This document shows positions 1 through 9,757 of a DNA stretch of 64,000 nucleotides, in pieces (the stretch's first letter is position 1; every line of letters begins with the position of its first letter). The position numbers and the translations under genes are program-made. Source of the DNA: Platycnemis pennipes (lineage: Eukaryota; Arthropoda; Insecta; Odonata; Platycnemididae); the NCBI GenBank assembly GCA_933228895.1, contig OW121854.1, positions 13,969,131 to 14,033,130 on the forward strand, read 5' to 3'. The notes under the pieces are model-generated. The model was given only the letters and a program-made list of their open reading frames with translations, did no database searches and was not told where the DNA came from.

Positions 1-204
1 GCTGAGTAGTAGGTAGTACCATACCGTAAGCTTATTACTCAGTTCAATATACATACGTTCCAGTACTAGTAGTAGGAAAATCGGTTTATTGATTTATAGT
101 TGCTTAGAATTCTAAGTATATTTCGAATGGTTTGGCCTATGTTCCTAAATCTAATACAAAAGAAATTCATCAATGCCCTAGTTGGTATTCGAATGAGGGA
201 TCTT
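1..204. other. no recognisable feature
   Basis: AT-rich sequence with no long reading frame and no repeat that I recognise from elsewhere in the window. Confidence 0.5.
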
Positions 205-279
205 TGTATTGCCTGGCAGGCACGTTGCCTTCCTGGCTACTGTGGTGAGCGCCACTTAATGATGTAGATGTAGATGTAT
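205..279 (+). mobile_element. LINE 3' tail remnant
   Basis: A short inverted-repeat-like stretch (GGCAGGC...GTTGCC) is followed by three GATGTA units at about 259-277. This resembles the hairpin-plus-(GATGTA)n end of the LINE family found throughout the window, but the hairpin sequence itself is poorly conserved. It may be an old copy or a different subfamily. Confidence 0.3.
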
Positions 280-315
280 GTGCAGCGAACTATACTATCC
301 ATGTATACGCTTTAT

Positions 316-425
316 ACTATTGGATACATTTACAGCTATTCATATCCCTTATTTTACGAGGAATGAAGGACATTACGAATCTGCCGGTTCGGCAATCAAT
401 TTCTCTGATTTCATGACCATTACGG
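316..425 (-). mobile_element. LINE-I fragment, C-terminal coding
   Basis: The reverse strand reads HEIREIDCRTGRFVMSF and then IPRKIRDMNS. This is the last part of the LINE-I protein before its 3' UTR. Both the RT body and the 3' UTR/hairpin are missing, so it is a small internal fragment. The reading frame continues upstream (to 616 on this strand) into unrelated sequence. Confidence 0.7.
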
Positions 426-439
426 GGGCTTGAACAGGG

Positions 440-869
440 TACAATGTGGATGAATTGAGTTTGATATGTGAACACACCAACTGGGGACTCGTGTGAGTTC
501 AACGCCCCTATTGCGCTGAATAAAAACGACCGATTCAACCTCCGACCTGTTCTCCGATGTTGTTTTCTGGAGGACGCCTCAAGGTCGGAACAAGAATACG
601 CACTCCTGGCTAGCAAGGTCCCAAAGCAGCCCTCAACTCCGGCGGATCTCCAGTGGGAGGAAGAGTCACGGCAAGAACCATGTTTTTACCCACTTAAAAC
701 ACTCTCGAGGAACCTGCCGTCTTTAACAAACAGGCAAACTTTGAGAGACACTACAGCCGAAACCATCCCCAAAGCTGATGGTTTTTTCAATGGGATTTCA
801 CTCTAAATCTTTAAATTAAAAGAAAATCGAAACCACTGTAAGCTTATAGCAGAACGTACAGCATCTCAC
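440..869. other. unassigned stretch with a 112-codon frame
   Basis: A + strand frame at 468-806 (112 codons) is open but its translation matches no family I know and has no clear domain. It overlaps the LINE fragment's reverse frame. I see no promoter, splice or RNA signal and do not call a gene. Confidence 0.4.
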
Positions 870-1365
870 TCGGTATGATAACTTTATTAGCCTAACCAAT
901 CTATGAAATAAATTAAAATGGGAATCATTGTCAGATAGTCGAATTAAATGAAGTCCAAGATAATATTTTCAGTGATGACGTTAAAAATATTTTGCGAACT
1001 CCAACTTACTATGGTGGACTTGACCAAGACCAAATTACAGAAATTGATTGCCGAACTGACAGATTAAAAATGTCCTTTTTTCCTCCAACAATTAGGCATA
1101 TGAATAGTAGTAAAAATATTCAATAGCATAAATACGAGTGTATCAATGTGTAGCATAGATAGTTAAATGATGATATGAGGACTTTACGCTAATCCAACTA
1201 ACAGCATCATATAGCTTGCTTTGCCTTTTTTAAACATGTGAAGTACTGACTGTATGTTGTTACTGATACATTTCTATGCATGAATTGTGGTGCATGTTTG
1301 GTGTGAACTCATCCCCTGCCAGAAACCTTTATGGTGGCTCGCAGGATATTATGTTGGTGTATATT
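870..1365 (+). mobile_element. LINE-I copy, 5'-truncated, decayed
   Basis: LINE-I is the better-populated of two subfamilies of a CR1/Jockey-group non-LTR retrotransposon here. This copy begins in the C-terminal region of the RT protein (KWESLSD..., then NILRTPTYYGGLD, IDCRTDR, MSFFPPTIR). It continues through a 3' UTR into the family hairpin at about 1315-1352 (CCCTGCC ... TGGTGGCTCGCAGG). Frameshifts around 930-960 and many substitutions show it is old. The (GATGTA)n tail has decayed to TTATGTTGGTGTATA. Confidence 0.85.
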
Positions 1366-1705
1366 TAAATCTCTTGATTAAAGCTTCCGTTTTTTTTTTG
1401 ATTTTCTAGATTTTTTCTGATGTACATATTTCTAATTTTCTCCTAGGCTATTTTAAAAGGAAATGTGTATATTTACTTTTTAAAACAGTGCCTGCCATAT
1501 TTAAGCTTAACAATGAATGTTTAGAGCATCAATATATGTACAGGTTACACCACGAATATTCTATTATTTCCGATTGCATGAAAAGGTATACGGAACTTAC
1601 TTTTATAGAACGTAGAGTTTGGCGATATATTACCGTCGAATTCAGACCTAGAATCACTCATAAAGTTTTCTAAAACATTATGCCTCTATCATTTCTATTT
1701 GAATC
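1366..1705. other. no recognisable feature
   Basis: AT-rich, with a poly-T run near 1390 and a 61-codon frame at 1488-1673 without recognisable content. Confidence 0.4.
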
Positions 1706-1952
1706 GGGTTACTGTGGTGGTTAGAATACTACTACGTATTCCCATCCCGAGGGTATGGGTTCGAATCCCGACTGTGGCAGAGACGTTTTAATGCTATACC
1801 GCCCCGTACGCGTGTGCTTTAACGGGAACAATTCAAAATTAGTGTTTCGTCCATCGGGTGGAAAGTTAAACCGCGGACCACTTGGCACCTTTCGTAATGA
1901 GCAGGCTTAGGCCAAAGCAGGGTTTCTATCCACCCTTTCTCTATTCCCAGCT
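1706..1952 (+). mobile_element. tRNA-derived SINE
   Basis: A tRNA-like head (TGTGGTGGTTAGAATA as a candidate A box, GGTTCGAATCC as a good B box at about 1758) is followed by a body. The body contains ATCGGGTGGAAAGTTAAACCG and then CTTGGCACCTTTCG. The same body recurs at about 4.1 kb (reverse), 41.9 kb (reverse), 46.1 kb and partly at 50.6 kb. The head places it in the class transcribed by RNA polymerase III from internal promoters. Mobility would depend on a LINE reverse transcriptase. It is too diverged and extended to be a tRNA gene. Confidence 0.75.
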
Positions 1953-4079
1953 AAATTTCTACATCCAACGAACAAAATGCCAGTACTTAAGGGTCCAAAT
2001 TACTTATGCTGTCGGGCTTCTACCCCAAATAACTCAAAAACTTCTACTCTGCCCTGAAGTGACCTTCTTATCTTTCGTGGTTTTTCGTTTCAAGCTATGA
2101 ACTGCAATCTTCAGGTTGGATAATTATCCCTATTGCGAGGTGTAGTTTAAACACTCCTGACGAACAAAAAATTTATATTTCCCCAAAATCATGACTTACT
2201 CTCAATTCGGTCATCGATGTAATACATAATCTTCAGGCTAATAATTAGAACGTTGTTTGCAATATTTTTCCAATAATTGTCGCTTAATTTGTTCAAAATG
2301 ATCTTAAATATATTCGATGTGAGTCCTATGAAGAGTATACTTACGTAACCTTCGGTTATATCCGTTGATACTAAGATTCTTAACGACTTCTCCCGCCACA
2401 GTATTACAAAGCCGCATCTTCCGTTGGCCATTAATGATTTAACTTATATCAAAGCTCACCCACCTTTTTCTGCATGTAGCCCTACTCCCAAGCGACTGTG
2501 TATTCATAAAGTTCCAATCTAAGGAATCATCGCTACCTCTTTCAAGTCTATTCACTTCAGGAGTTGCGAGAAAGACGGGATTATTTAGTTTTGAACATTT
2601 CCCCACATAAAGTCAGTTTACTATCACTACTCCTTTTCTGCCCTATTTTTGCTCTACTCTTTCCTATAGGTTGGTCCAAAATGTCCCAGTTTAATTTGAA
2701 CGTCTTATCTTAAGTGGAAATTCAAGCAAAACAAGCCAATGAAAGTTCCGGTCGTCAACTTGAGACGGTTGTCCGTCCACTTCAGAAAAACTAGGGCAGC
2801 CGAGGCATTCTATGTATAAGCACTTTGCACATAAACTGCGGACGTGCTAGAAATTGGAAGTTAAAGATAAGTTTTTACCTCTTTTCTCAACCACCGTGAA
2901 TTATGCAACCACCTACAAAAATCACTGAAAGGTGCCAAATAACACCAATAAACAACCAGCTTATTACTCGTCTTTACCTTTGGATGACGATAACACGTAT
3001 TTCATGTGACTGTGCACGAAAGAATAGCTGTACCATGGTTTACGCTTTTCAAGCCTTAAGCACTGCCTTCTAATGTTAAAATCACTCGAAAATTATGCCT
3101 ACAACCAATATAGTGAGGTGAGGCAAACATAAAACTCTCGCGTGGCGCTTCTTGAGCACACCGAGGAGAATCTAAAGAAATCATTTCCAAGTCACGAACG
3201 CGGAGCTCAACTCGTGCCCTCTTATGCTGAGAGTTTTCTGAATCAATTAGAACGATACGGCAAATCCCAGTTTCCCCTACAGAGGAACCCGAAACGGCAT
3301 ACATATACTCCTCTTTAACTGGACGAAACTCAAGGCACAACTCCGCATGAATAGCAAGACACTTCACACCGAAGATTTAATCAACCTCAATCCATAAATC
3401 TTACCTGACTCCTGAAGGCAATCAGTAGGGATGTCGATGAAAACTAGCATGACGAATCCATCAATAACTTTAATCTGATTAGTACGGTACATATCTTGAA
3501 TTAAATACTATAATTATAACCTAATGCGTTTCTTTCTTGACCGCACGAATAATAAATTAACCTACTTTGGACCTGGATATTTTCGGTAAATCCATCATTG
3601 GAATTTCGAGCCTCAAAAATCGGTGAAAAATGAAAAATTATTTTGTAGAAGACATTTGATAACGTGTATTGGAATTCAATGCCTGGAATACTTAAAGAAA
3701 TTGGAGGCTCTTACGATGACCGAGGGTAGGTATATTCAGAGCTTGTATAACAACAGAAGGCTGTGATTAAATGTGGACCCAGCCGTAAAGAGGCTACAAT
3801 TAAGAAAGGAATATTTGGTATTGTGTTTGTTTCGGGTATCTGTTATGGCAGTGTTATAAAAAATTACCATTTAACCAGTTTCTTACGACCTACAGACGCC
3901 AATAAACGTGTTAGCAGCGGTACTCTAATTTAAGCTTCACCAATATCTTGAGATCAACGGAAGATTAATTTCTTGAAATTACATTTTTGGCGAATAGTTA
4001 TATAGAATGTCCACTGGTACACCACGTTGAGATTATTTAGAACTACGTTAAGAATACCACTAATTGATTGAGTCGTTCT
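1953..4079. other. long unassigned stretch
   Basis: About 2.1 kb of AT-rich DNA. Two reverse-strand frames (2189-2431, 80 codons; 3056-3367, 103 codons) show no recognisable domain. The 103-codon one is the more protein-like in composition but has no homology that I recognise. No repeat shared with the rest of the window was seen. Confidence 0.45.
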
Positions 4080-4463
4080 TTGGTTGGTTGGTTGGTTATT
4101 CAGGGGAGGCGACCGACAGCTGAGGTCATTTGCGCCATTTAGGATAGGTGGGAAATTGGGTAATGGCAGGAGTTTTCAGGGAACGGAGGAAGGGTGGAGA
4201 GTAACCCGGCTACGGCATTAGCCTACTCTTAGCGAAAGGCGCCAAGGGGACCACGGATTAACGTCCCATCCGACGGACGGAGTGAACTTGACTGCCCTCC
4301 TGACTGAACTTGAAATGCCCTCCACTAGACACTCAAGTGGGGACCGGTTTTCCACTGAAAAATCCGCCACAGCCGGGAATCGAACCCGGGCCCTCGGGAT
4401 GGGGGAGTACTCTAGGGAGGCCAGTACTCAAGCCACCACACCAACCCGATCCCCGTCGTTCTT
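4080..4463 (-). mobile_element. tRNA-derived SINE, near full length
   Basis: Read on the reverse strand it starts with a tRNA-like head (GTGTGGTGGCTTGAGTA, then B box GGGTTCGATTCCC at about 4374-4386). The family body follows (GTCGGATGGGACGTTAATCCG, then CCTTGGCGCCTTTCGC). It ends in a (CCAA)n simple tail at about 4080-4097. It is the longest SINE copy here and the best one for defining the family. Small frames at 4282-4470 and 4310-4567 are by-products. Confidence 0.85.
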
Positions 4464-4564
4464 TGGGTGATCACCAGCAGAAGCAAGCTAAAGTCGACTA
4501 CTGTTTTTCCTCAGTCGTAACACCTTCCCTTTCTAATCCCATACTTACACCTTACCTACTGGTC
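4464..4564. other. short spacer
   Basis: About 100 bases between a SINE and a LINE copy, with nothing recognisable. Confidence 0.4.
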
Positions 4565-5092
4565 TAAAGTGCCTCTATGCTAGATTTGGTAAAGGACGTT
4601 ATGATAATTGTATTAGCGTTACGAGTTTGATAGAGGAACTAGGATGGTAATTACTATCAGAACGCTGGTTAAAATTTAGGTTAAATTTTTTTAAGTAAAT
4701 TCGAAACCGATTTGTTCACAGATGAAGTTAGATATATATTAAGATCCCCTGCTTATTATGTTGGGTTTGATCATATTAACAAGATTAGAGAGATAGATTG
4801 TCGTACCGATAGATTTAAATGTCATTTTTCCCGCGTAGCAAAGGGATAGGTAGGTGAAAAATTGCTAGAGTAGTATGTAGTGCATGATGCATGTAATAAC
4901 AACCATTAACCCCTTATTATTATGTAGATACTAACCATCTAGCTGCATTTGAACCTAATACCTAGCATGTCTCCATGTAGTATGCAATTCCATAATGCAT
5001 TGGATGTCAATAGTGAATTTTTGGTTATCTTCACCCCTGCCATACACCCTCGTGGTGGCTCGCAGGGTATTGCGTAGTTGTAGATGTATACG
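4565..5092 (+). mobile_element. LINE-II copy, 5'-truncated
   Basis: The second LINE subfamily is recognised by its coding tail (RYDNCISVTSLIEELG, then PAYYVGFDHINKIREIDC). It is also marked by a 3' UTR containing TGCATGATGCATG and ACTAACCATCTAGC. The hairpin lies at about 5032-5070 (CCCTGCC...CGTGGTGGCTCGCAGGG) and is followed by GTAGTTGTAGATGTA. The coding part carries several single-base indels, so no product is made. Confidence 0.88.
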
Positions 5093-5999
5093 CGGAACAG
5101 GATTGAAACCACAGAAGTACGAAGGTCTAGAAGTACAATGAAACATTTTCGTCATCAACAAATAATTTTTTTCTTCGCAGGCGTTCAACTATAACGGGGT
5201 TTGGTTGAAGAGGACAGGTGCCAATACCAAAAGGTTTGACCACCGGTCAAGCGAAGAAATTCCTCTAGACACGTTTCCTTTGGTTGCGCTAGCTTGGCAC
5301 TTAACAGTCTCCTCGGGAGTGACGATTCTCTACCGCTGGAGGACTTGTTTTCCTCCAGGATAGTTGCGCAATCTCGCAAAAGTGGGAGGTCCTGTTGGGC
5401 AGTGGATTTTCGCATACGTCCTCAAGTTGGCGGGCCATGGGCTGCCAAAAAGAAAAGGGAAAACGAAAAAGAAAAGCTTCTTGCTTATTCTACTTGTGTA
5501 CGGATTTCTGTGTCCTCGCCAAACGCCTTATCTCCGGGTGAGTTTTCCCTTTTCGTTCCCGGAATTAGCAACCGTCGTCGTGTCGAGACGGAATGAAATC
5601 GCGCACGCAACCATCGTGCTCATGCTCGGTGAAACTCGAATAATTGCGCAGAGCGGATGGCTTTTATTGGTCATCTCGCTCGACCCCAACGAAATATCGA
5701 ACTCTCACATCATCTCATACTTGGCCCAATTCGTGGGTCGAATTCGAAAATTTCTGGGAGCGGCAGTAAGCAAGCGGCCTTCGAGTGCCATGAATATAAT
5801 TTGGTAGTCGAACAGTACGGGTTAGGTCCATACGGATCACTCGTACTGAGCTTTAGCTCTTCTATTCCAAATTTCACGACTGCTACCTTACGTATGCTAT
5901 CACTCCCTTCAGAATAACATTCCTTCTAATTCTTTTCATTCCCAGCCTTCTTTCCTACGCAAAGGTCGCAGGGTTACATCCCGCTGGTGGCATTTATCT
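5093..5999. other. unassigned, locally CpG-rich stretch
   Basis: Contains overlapping + strand frames (5294-5596, 5364-5807 with 147 codons, 5657-5917) and a reverse frame at 5185-5415. The 147-codon frame has a Lys-rich patch followed by a hydrophobic run (SFLLILLVYGFL), so it could look like a membrane segment. No family is recognised and no start context stands out. I treat it as non-coding until transcript evidence exists. Confidence 0.35.
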
Positions 6000-6207
6000 T
6001 CTTGGAATTATATACTCTGCCCGATCATCCAATATGTATGCATATTCCTATCACCGTCTTTATGATTTTAATTGAGAATTGAATAAGAAAAAAAACGTTA
6101 GTTGCAATGAGATACATAATTATATCTTCAGAAAATCATCTACAATTACAAAATACAAAGCAGAACAATGTTATGTATAAAATTAATATAATAAAAACAG
6201 TTTAAAG
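6000..6207 (+). repeat. dispersed repeat, copy 1 of 2
   Basis: About 200 bases that match 8695-8925 in the same orientation. Shared landmarks are CACCGTCTTTATGA / CACCATCTTTATGA, CGTTAGTTGCAATGA / CATTAGTTGAAATGA and ACAAAGCAGAACAAT. The family is unknown and no termini are evident. Confidence 0.7.
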
Positions 6208-6312
6208 GCACCTACTTGTCTACATGTACGCAGTACCCTGCAGTTCACCTCGACGGTGTGCGGCAGGGAGTGAAGATTGCCAAACCTCCACTATGGACGT
6301 GCAACTAGGCAT
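6208..6312 (-). mobile_element. LINE 3' end fragment (hairpin)
   Basis: Reverse-strand copy of the family hairpin (ACCCTGCAGTTCACC...GGTGTGCGGCAGGGAGTGAAG) with TCTACATGTA as the remnant tail. Only about 100 bases of the 3' UTR survive. The GTGAAGATTGCCAA context is closer to LINE-II. Confidence 0.7.
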
Positions 6313-6387
6313 ATATATCGTGGTTATCTTAGGATTAAATTAAGTTAGAAAGTGCGATACAAAGTATACAATTGGATCATCTCGAAA

Positions 6388-6470
6388 CCTAGTTCTCCCA
6401 CTCCCACTGCAAGCCACCATAAAGGTGTGTGGCAGGGAGTGAATTTACTCCAGCAACGTCTATTGCCCGA
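6388..6470 (-). mobile_element. LINE-I 3' end fragment (hairpin)
   Basis: Reverse copy with CACTGCAAGCCACCATAAAGG and TGTGTGGCAGGGAGTGAA. The CATAAAGG loop is the LINE-I form. The simple tail is absent. Confidence 0.65.
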
Positions 6471-7046
6471 GATTCTCCGCCAAATCAGTAAACTTTTAAT
6501 TTATCTTTCTATTCTTTTCTAATGCACTTTCTCTGTCCTCCTCCAAATCCATATTTTAAAACCCGCCTACCTAAAATCACTTCTCTTCAGAATCCAGAAC
6601 TTGTAACCGTTACGCTACACTCCATATCAAGTTCTTTACACAACTTTTCTAAATATCAAAATATGCTGGGCAAAAACGCGCAGCCTGAGATATCCATAAA
6701 ACTGATTACAACAATATCATACATTTAAAATCTCCCCTAAATTTATTCCTCAGTTTGTACCAAATGAAGACACATACCTGGAGGGGCTAAAGATCATACA
6801 ACAGTCAGACTCACATATAGAAATCATAACATATATATATGGCCACAATGTATTTTTTCGTGAAGTTTTATATCAGTAATTTCGCAATATTCATTTTAAA
6901 TGGTACATATACTGTTTCAAGAAGCTTCAAGGCTAGATACTAGATAAAACTTTCTAAAAATCCGAGACAAACATTACCACCTCATACAATACATATTTTT
7001 ACCGTCGGGAGCCGCATGAAAGAGAACACAGAGCCACATGTTCATT
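6471..7046. other. no recognisable feature
   Basis: AT-rich stretch with a 68-codon frame at 6522-6728 without recognisable content. A short TATATATATA run occurs near 6831. Confidence 0.4.
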
Positions 7047-7725
7047 CATCTACATATGCACAATACCCTGCAAGCCACCGCGAGGGTGTGTGGCAGAGGG
7101 TGAAGATCACCAAGCATGCACTACCGACATGCAGACAAACAACTATAGCGTCTCATGCAACTAGATTGTTAGTATCTAGAGTATTTAAGGGATTAATACA
7201 AGCATCATGCACTTCAGACTACTCTAAAATATTTCCCCTACCTATCCGTTTGCTATGATGCCTATTCTGTTCTCTTATAGTACGGTTGGAAAATGCCATT
7301 TTGAATCTATCAGTACGACAATCTCTCTAATTTTATTTATCTGGTCGAATACGCTGGTGTTTTTAATATATGTCTAACATATTCAGTAAAGCTATCTGAT
7401 TTTAATTTCTGTAAGAGATTTAATCTTTACTTTAACCAACGCTCTGTAAATGATTCCCACCTTAACTCTTGTATTAATTTTGAAACACTACTCAACCTAT
7501 CGTAACACCTTTTAACGAACCTAGCTGCTCTACGCTGCACTCTGTCTAGTTCTCTGATCAAACCTAACTCATTCGGATCCCATACACTGGCTGCATACTC
7601 AAGGTGGGGCTTAACTAGAGAAAAGAAACATCGCTCTTTTGTCTTCTCATCACATTTCCCAAGTACTCTTTTTATAAATCCTAGCTTTCTCCTCGCTCGG
7701 CCGCATATTTCCCGGAATTCATTAG
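7047..7725 (-). mobile_element. LINE-II copy, long 3' portion
   Basis: Reading backwards from the end: CATCTACATATGCACAATA tail, hairpin (CCCTGCAAGCCACCGCGAGGG...) at about 7062-7095, 3' UTR, then the C-terminal coding region. The coding part reaches at least to the GFIKRVLGKCDEK motif at about 7650-7690, including the LEYAASVWDP-like block near 7570-7600. Coding is broken by indels. It ends abruptly at about 7725, as expected of 5' truncation in target-primed reverse transcription. Confidence 0.88.
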
Positions 7726-8073
7726 GAGTGAGTTAGCCATCCTTGACACACACGAATATATTGGTCAATTTTTACAGTTGATAACAGTGAACACTCCTTA
7801 GTTAACTCACATTTCATTCTAAAGACCTGATGGTTAAAACCCATTGTTCTATGAATGAATCAAAAATCATAATACCTATTATAAGTATAGTTTATTCGAG
7901 TATTCAGTTTATACCTATTTTAATCACCTAGGATTCTAATTCAATGATAGGACCTTGAAAATATCCTTAATCGACAATGTTTTCCACAACATTGTTCAAC
8001 TTAAAATAGGTGTATGAATGAAAAAGTGATAAAATCACGCTATGAATGGAAAATCGTGAAGAAAATATTCCAC
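7726..8073. other. no recognisable feature
   Basis: AT-rich spacer between a LINE copy and the 95-bp tandem duplication. Nothing was recognised. Confidence 0.4.
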
Positions 8074-8263
8074 GCGGCACCAATCAAAAAACATTTTTTT
8101 CAAATAGATATTCTGATGCATTACCATCCGCCTAATGCTACCAGTAGCATTAGGCGGATGAACCTTTTGCGGCACCAATCAAAAAACATTTTTTTCAAAT
8201 AGATATTCTGATGCATTACCATCCGCCTAATGCTACCAGTAGCATTAGGCGGATGAACCTTTT
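8074..8263. repeat. 95-bp tandem duplication with perfect palindromes
   Basis: Two identical, directly adjacent 95-bp units (8074-8168 and 8169-8263). Each holds a perfect 36-bp palindrome at 8125-8160 and 8220-8255. The arms are CATCCGCCTAATGCTAC and its complement around a 2-base CA centre. The units show no base difference by eye, so the duplication is recent or homogenised. Frames crossing it (8014-8202 +, 8121-8363 -) are incidental. Confidence 0.95.
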
Positions 8264-8694
8264 GCGTACTAAATGATATAACACGCGTACGTACACGGAA
8301 GAGGTGATGTACGGTGCTCGAACGCGTCTCGATTTTACAACAGTAGAGTACACGGTCACGCAACTACATCTGCTCTACACGTCCGAGCAAAATGCCGCCA
8401 CGACAAGCGCTCCAGATCTAGTGCGTACAGTGCTCCTTACCTGGGTCGTAATTGCGCTCACGAGGCTGCTAAAAGGAGTCGCGCATATAGGGAGAAAAAG
8501 TGTGGGAAAACCAGAACACGCGTTCTACATGAAGACGGGAGTTTTTTTTTCTCAAACTCTAATAAGGGAAGTGAAAGAAGCGTACGAGAAAATAACCGTG
8601 AGAAAAGAAATAGAGAAGCAAGCGGGAAGGAGACAATAGTAATAATAATATTAAAACGCCTTTATTGTGGTTAGATTTTGGCAATTACTGTTCC
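8264..8694. other. unassigned 111-codon frame
   Basis: A + strand frame at 8304-8639 has an internal hydrophobic stretch (VLLTWVVIALTRLLKGVAH) and a Lys/Glu-rich end (EAYEKITVRKEIEKQAG). I recognise no family. Its region is richer in CpG than its surroundings. Whether it is coding is open. Confidence 0.3.
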
Positions 8695-8925
8695 CCTTCA
8701 GCTATCTAAATCCTCATCAAATATGTGTACATATTCTCATCACCATCTTTATGACGTTAAGAAAATTTAATAGAAATAATTAATTAAAAAAGGAAAAAAA
8801 ACATTAGTTGAAATGAAGTACAGAATTAAGTCCACAGAAAATCATGTACAATAGTAAAATACAAAGCAGAACAATACTATGCATAAAATTAATACAATAA
8901 AAACGTGTTACAAGGTACGTTATTG
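8695..8925 (+). repeat. dispersed repeat, copy 2 of 2
   Basis: Partner of 6000-6207 in the same orientation. It shares ATACAAAGCAGAACAAT, then TATGCATAAAATTAATACA and AATAAAAAC near its right end. The ends are not defined by inverted repeats or a tail. Confidence 0.7.
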
Positions 8926-9519
8926 TCTAAATATATTAGGCTTTTTACACATATATACTCGATGAAAAACATCCTGAAGGATAACACCCTCACAAGGAGG
9001 AGGGTTTGAAAAAAGTACGAAAGCCTTCTGATAGTATAGCTAGTGTTTTACCAGTTGGAGAATTAGGTTTTTAAATATCCTAAATTCCTACAATTATTTC
9101 ACACCTACTAACCCAACATTTTTATAGCTATTCTTGAGACAAATATCACACCCATACCCTAAACGAGATTCGGACCCAGAATCACACAAACCGTAGCATT
9201 AAGTACTATCCCGACCACAATTGGACGACTACCAGCAGGTATTTCAATGCCAGATTGTAGTGGCAGAGGTTAAAAATGAGCGAGAGTAAAAACGAGCAAG
9301 TAAGTAAAAGCTGAGAGAAAAAAATAAAACCTATGAGACATTAATATATCCCAACAATGTTGTGACAAGGAAAAATGAGAATCACTTAGTTACTATGTAG
9401 ACACTAACCATCTAGGCGCACGTGACTCTTATATCTAACATATTTCTACGTAGTGGTATCAACGTAGCTCTTCGTTGCAGGTCAGTAGTGCATTCAAGGG
9501 GGGTTTCAAGGGGGATTAC
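8926..9519. other. mostly unassigned
   Basis: Nothing recognisable except about 30 bases near 9388-9420 (ACTATGTAGACACTAACCAT) that match the 3' UTR of LINE-II on the + strand. Confidence 0.4.
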
Positions 9520-9757
9520 CGCTATTCATATCCCTAATTGTACGAGGAAAAAGGGACATCTTGAATCTGTCAGTTCGGCAATCAATTTCTCTAATTTTGT
9601 AATCATGGTCCAGTCTACCATAGTAAGTTGGAGTTCGCAAAATATTTTTAACATCATCACTGTAAATATTATCATGGAATTTATTTAAGTCTAAACTTCA
9701 ACCTGCGATCTGACAATGATTCCCATTTTAATTCATTTGATAGACAGGTTACGGTTA
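9520..9757 (-). mobile_element. LINE-I internal fragment
   Basis: The reverse strand carries the LINE-I coding tail from KWESLSDRRLKFR down to the MSFFPR/IRDMNS region. Examples are TCTGACAATGATTCCCATTT and TCCTCGTACAATTAGGGATA read in reverse. It lacks the 3' UTR and hairpin, so it is truncated on both sides. Confidence 0.8.
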
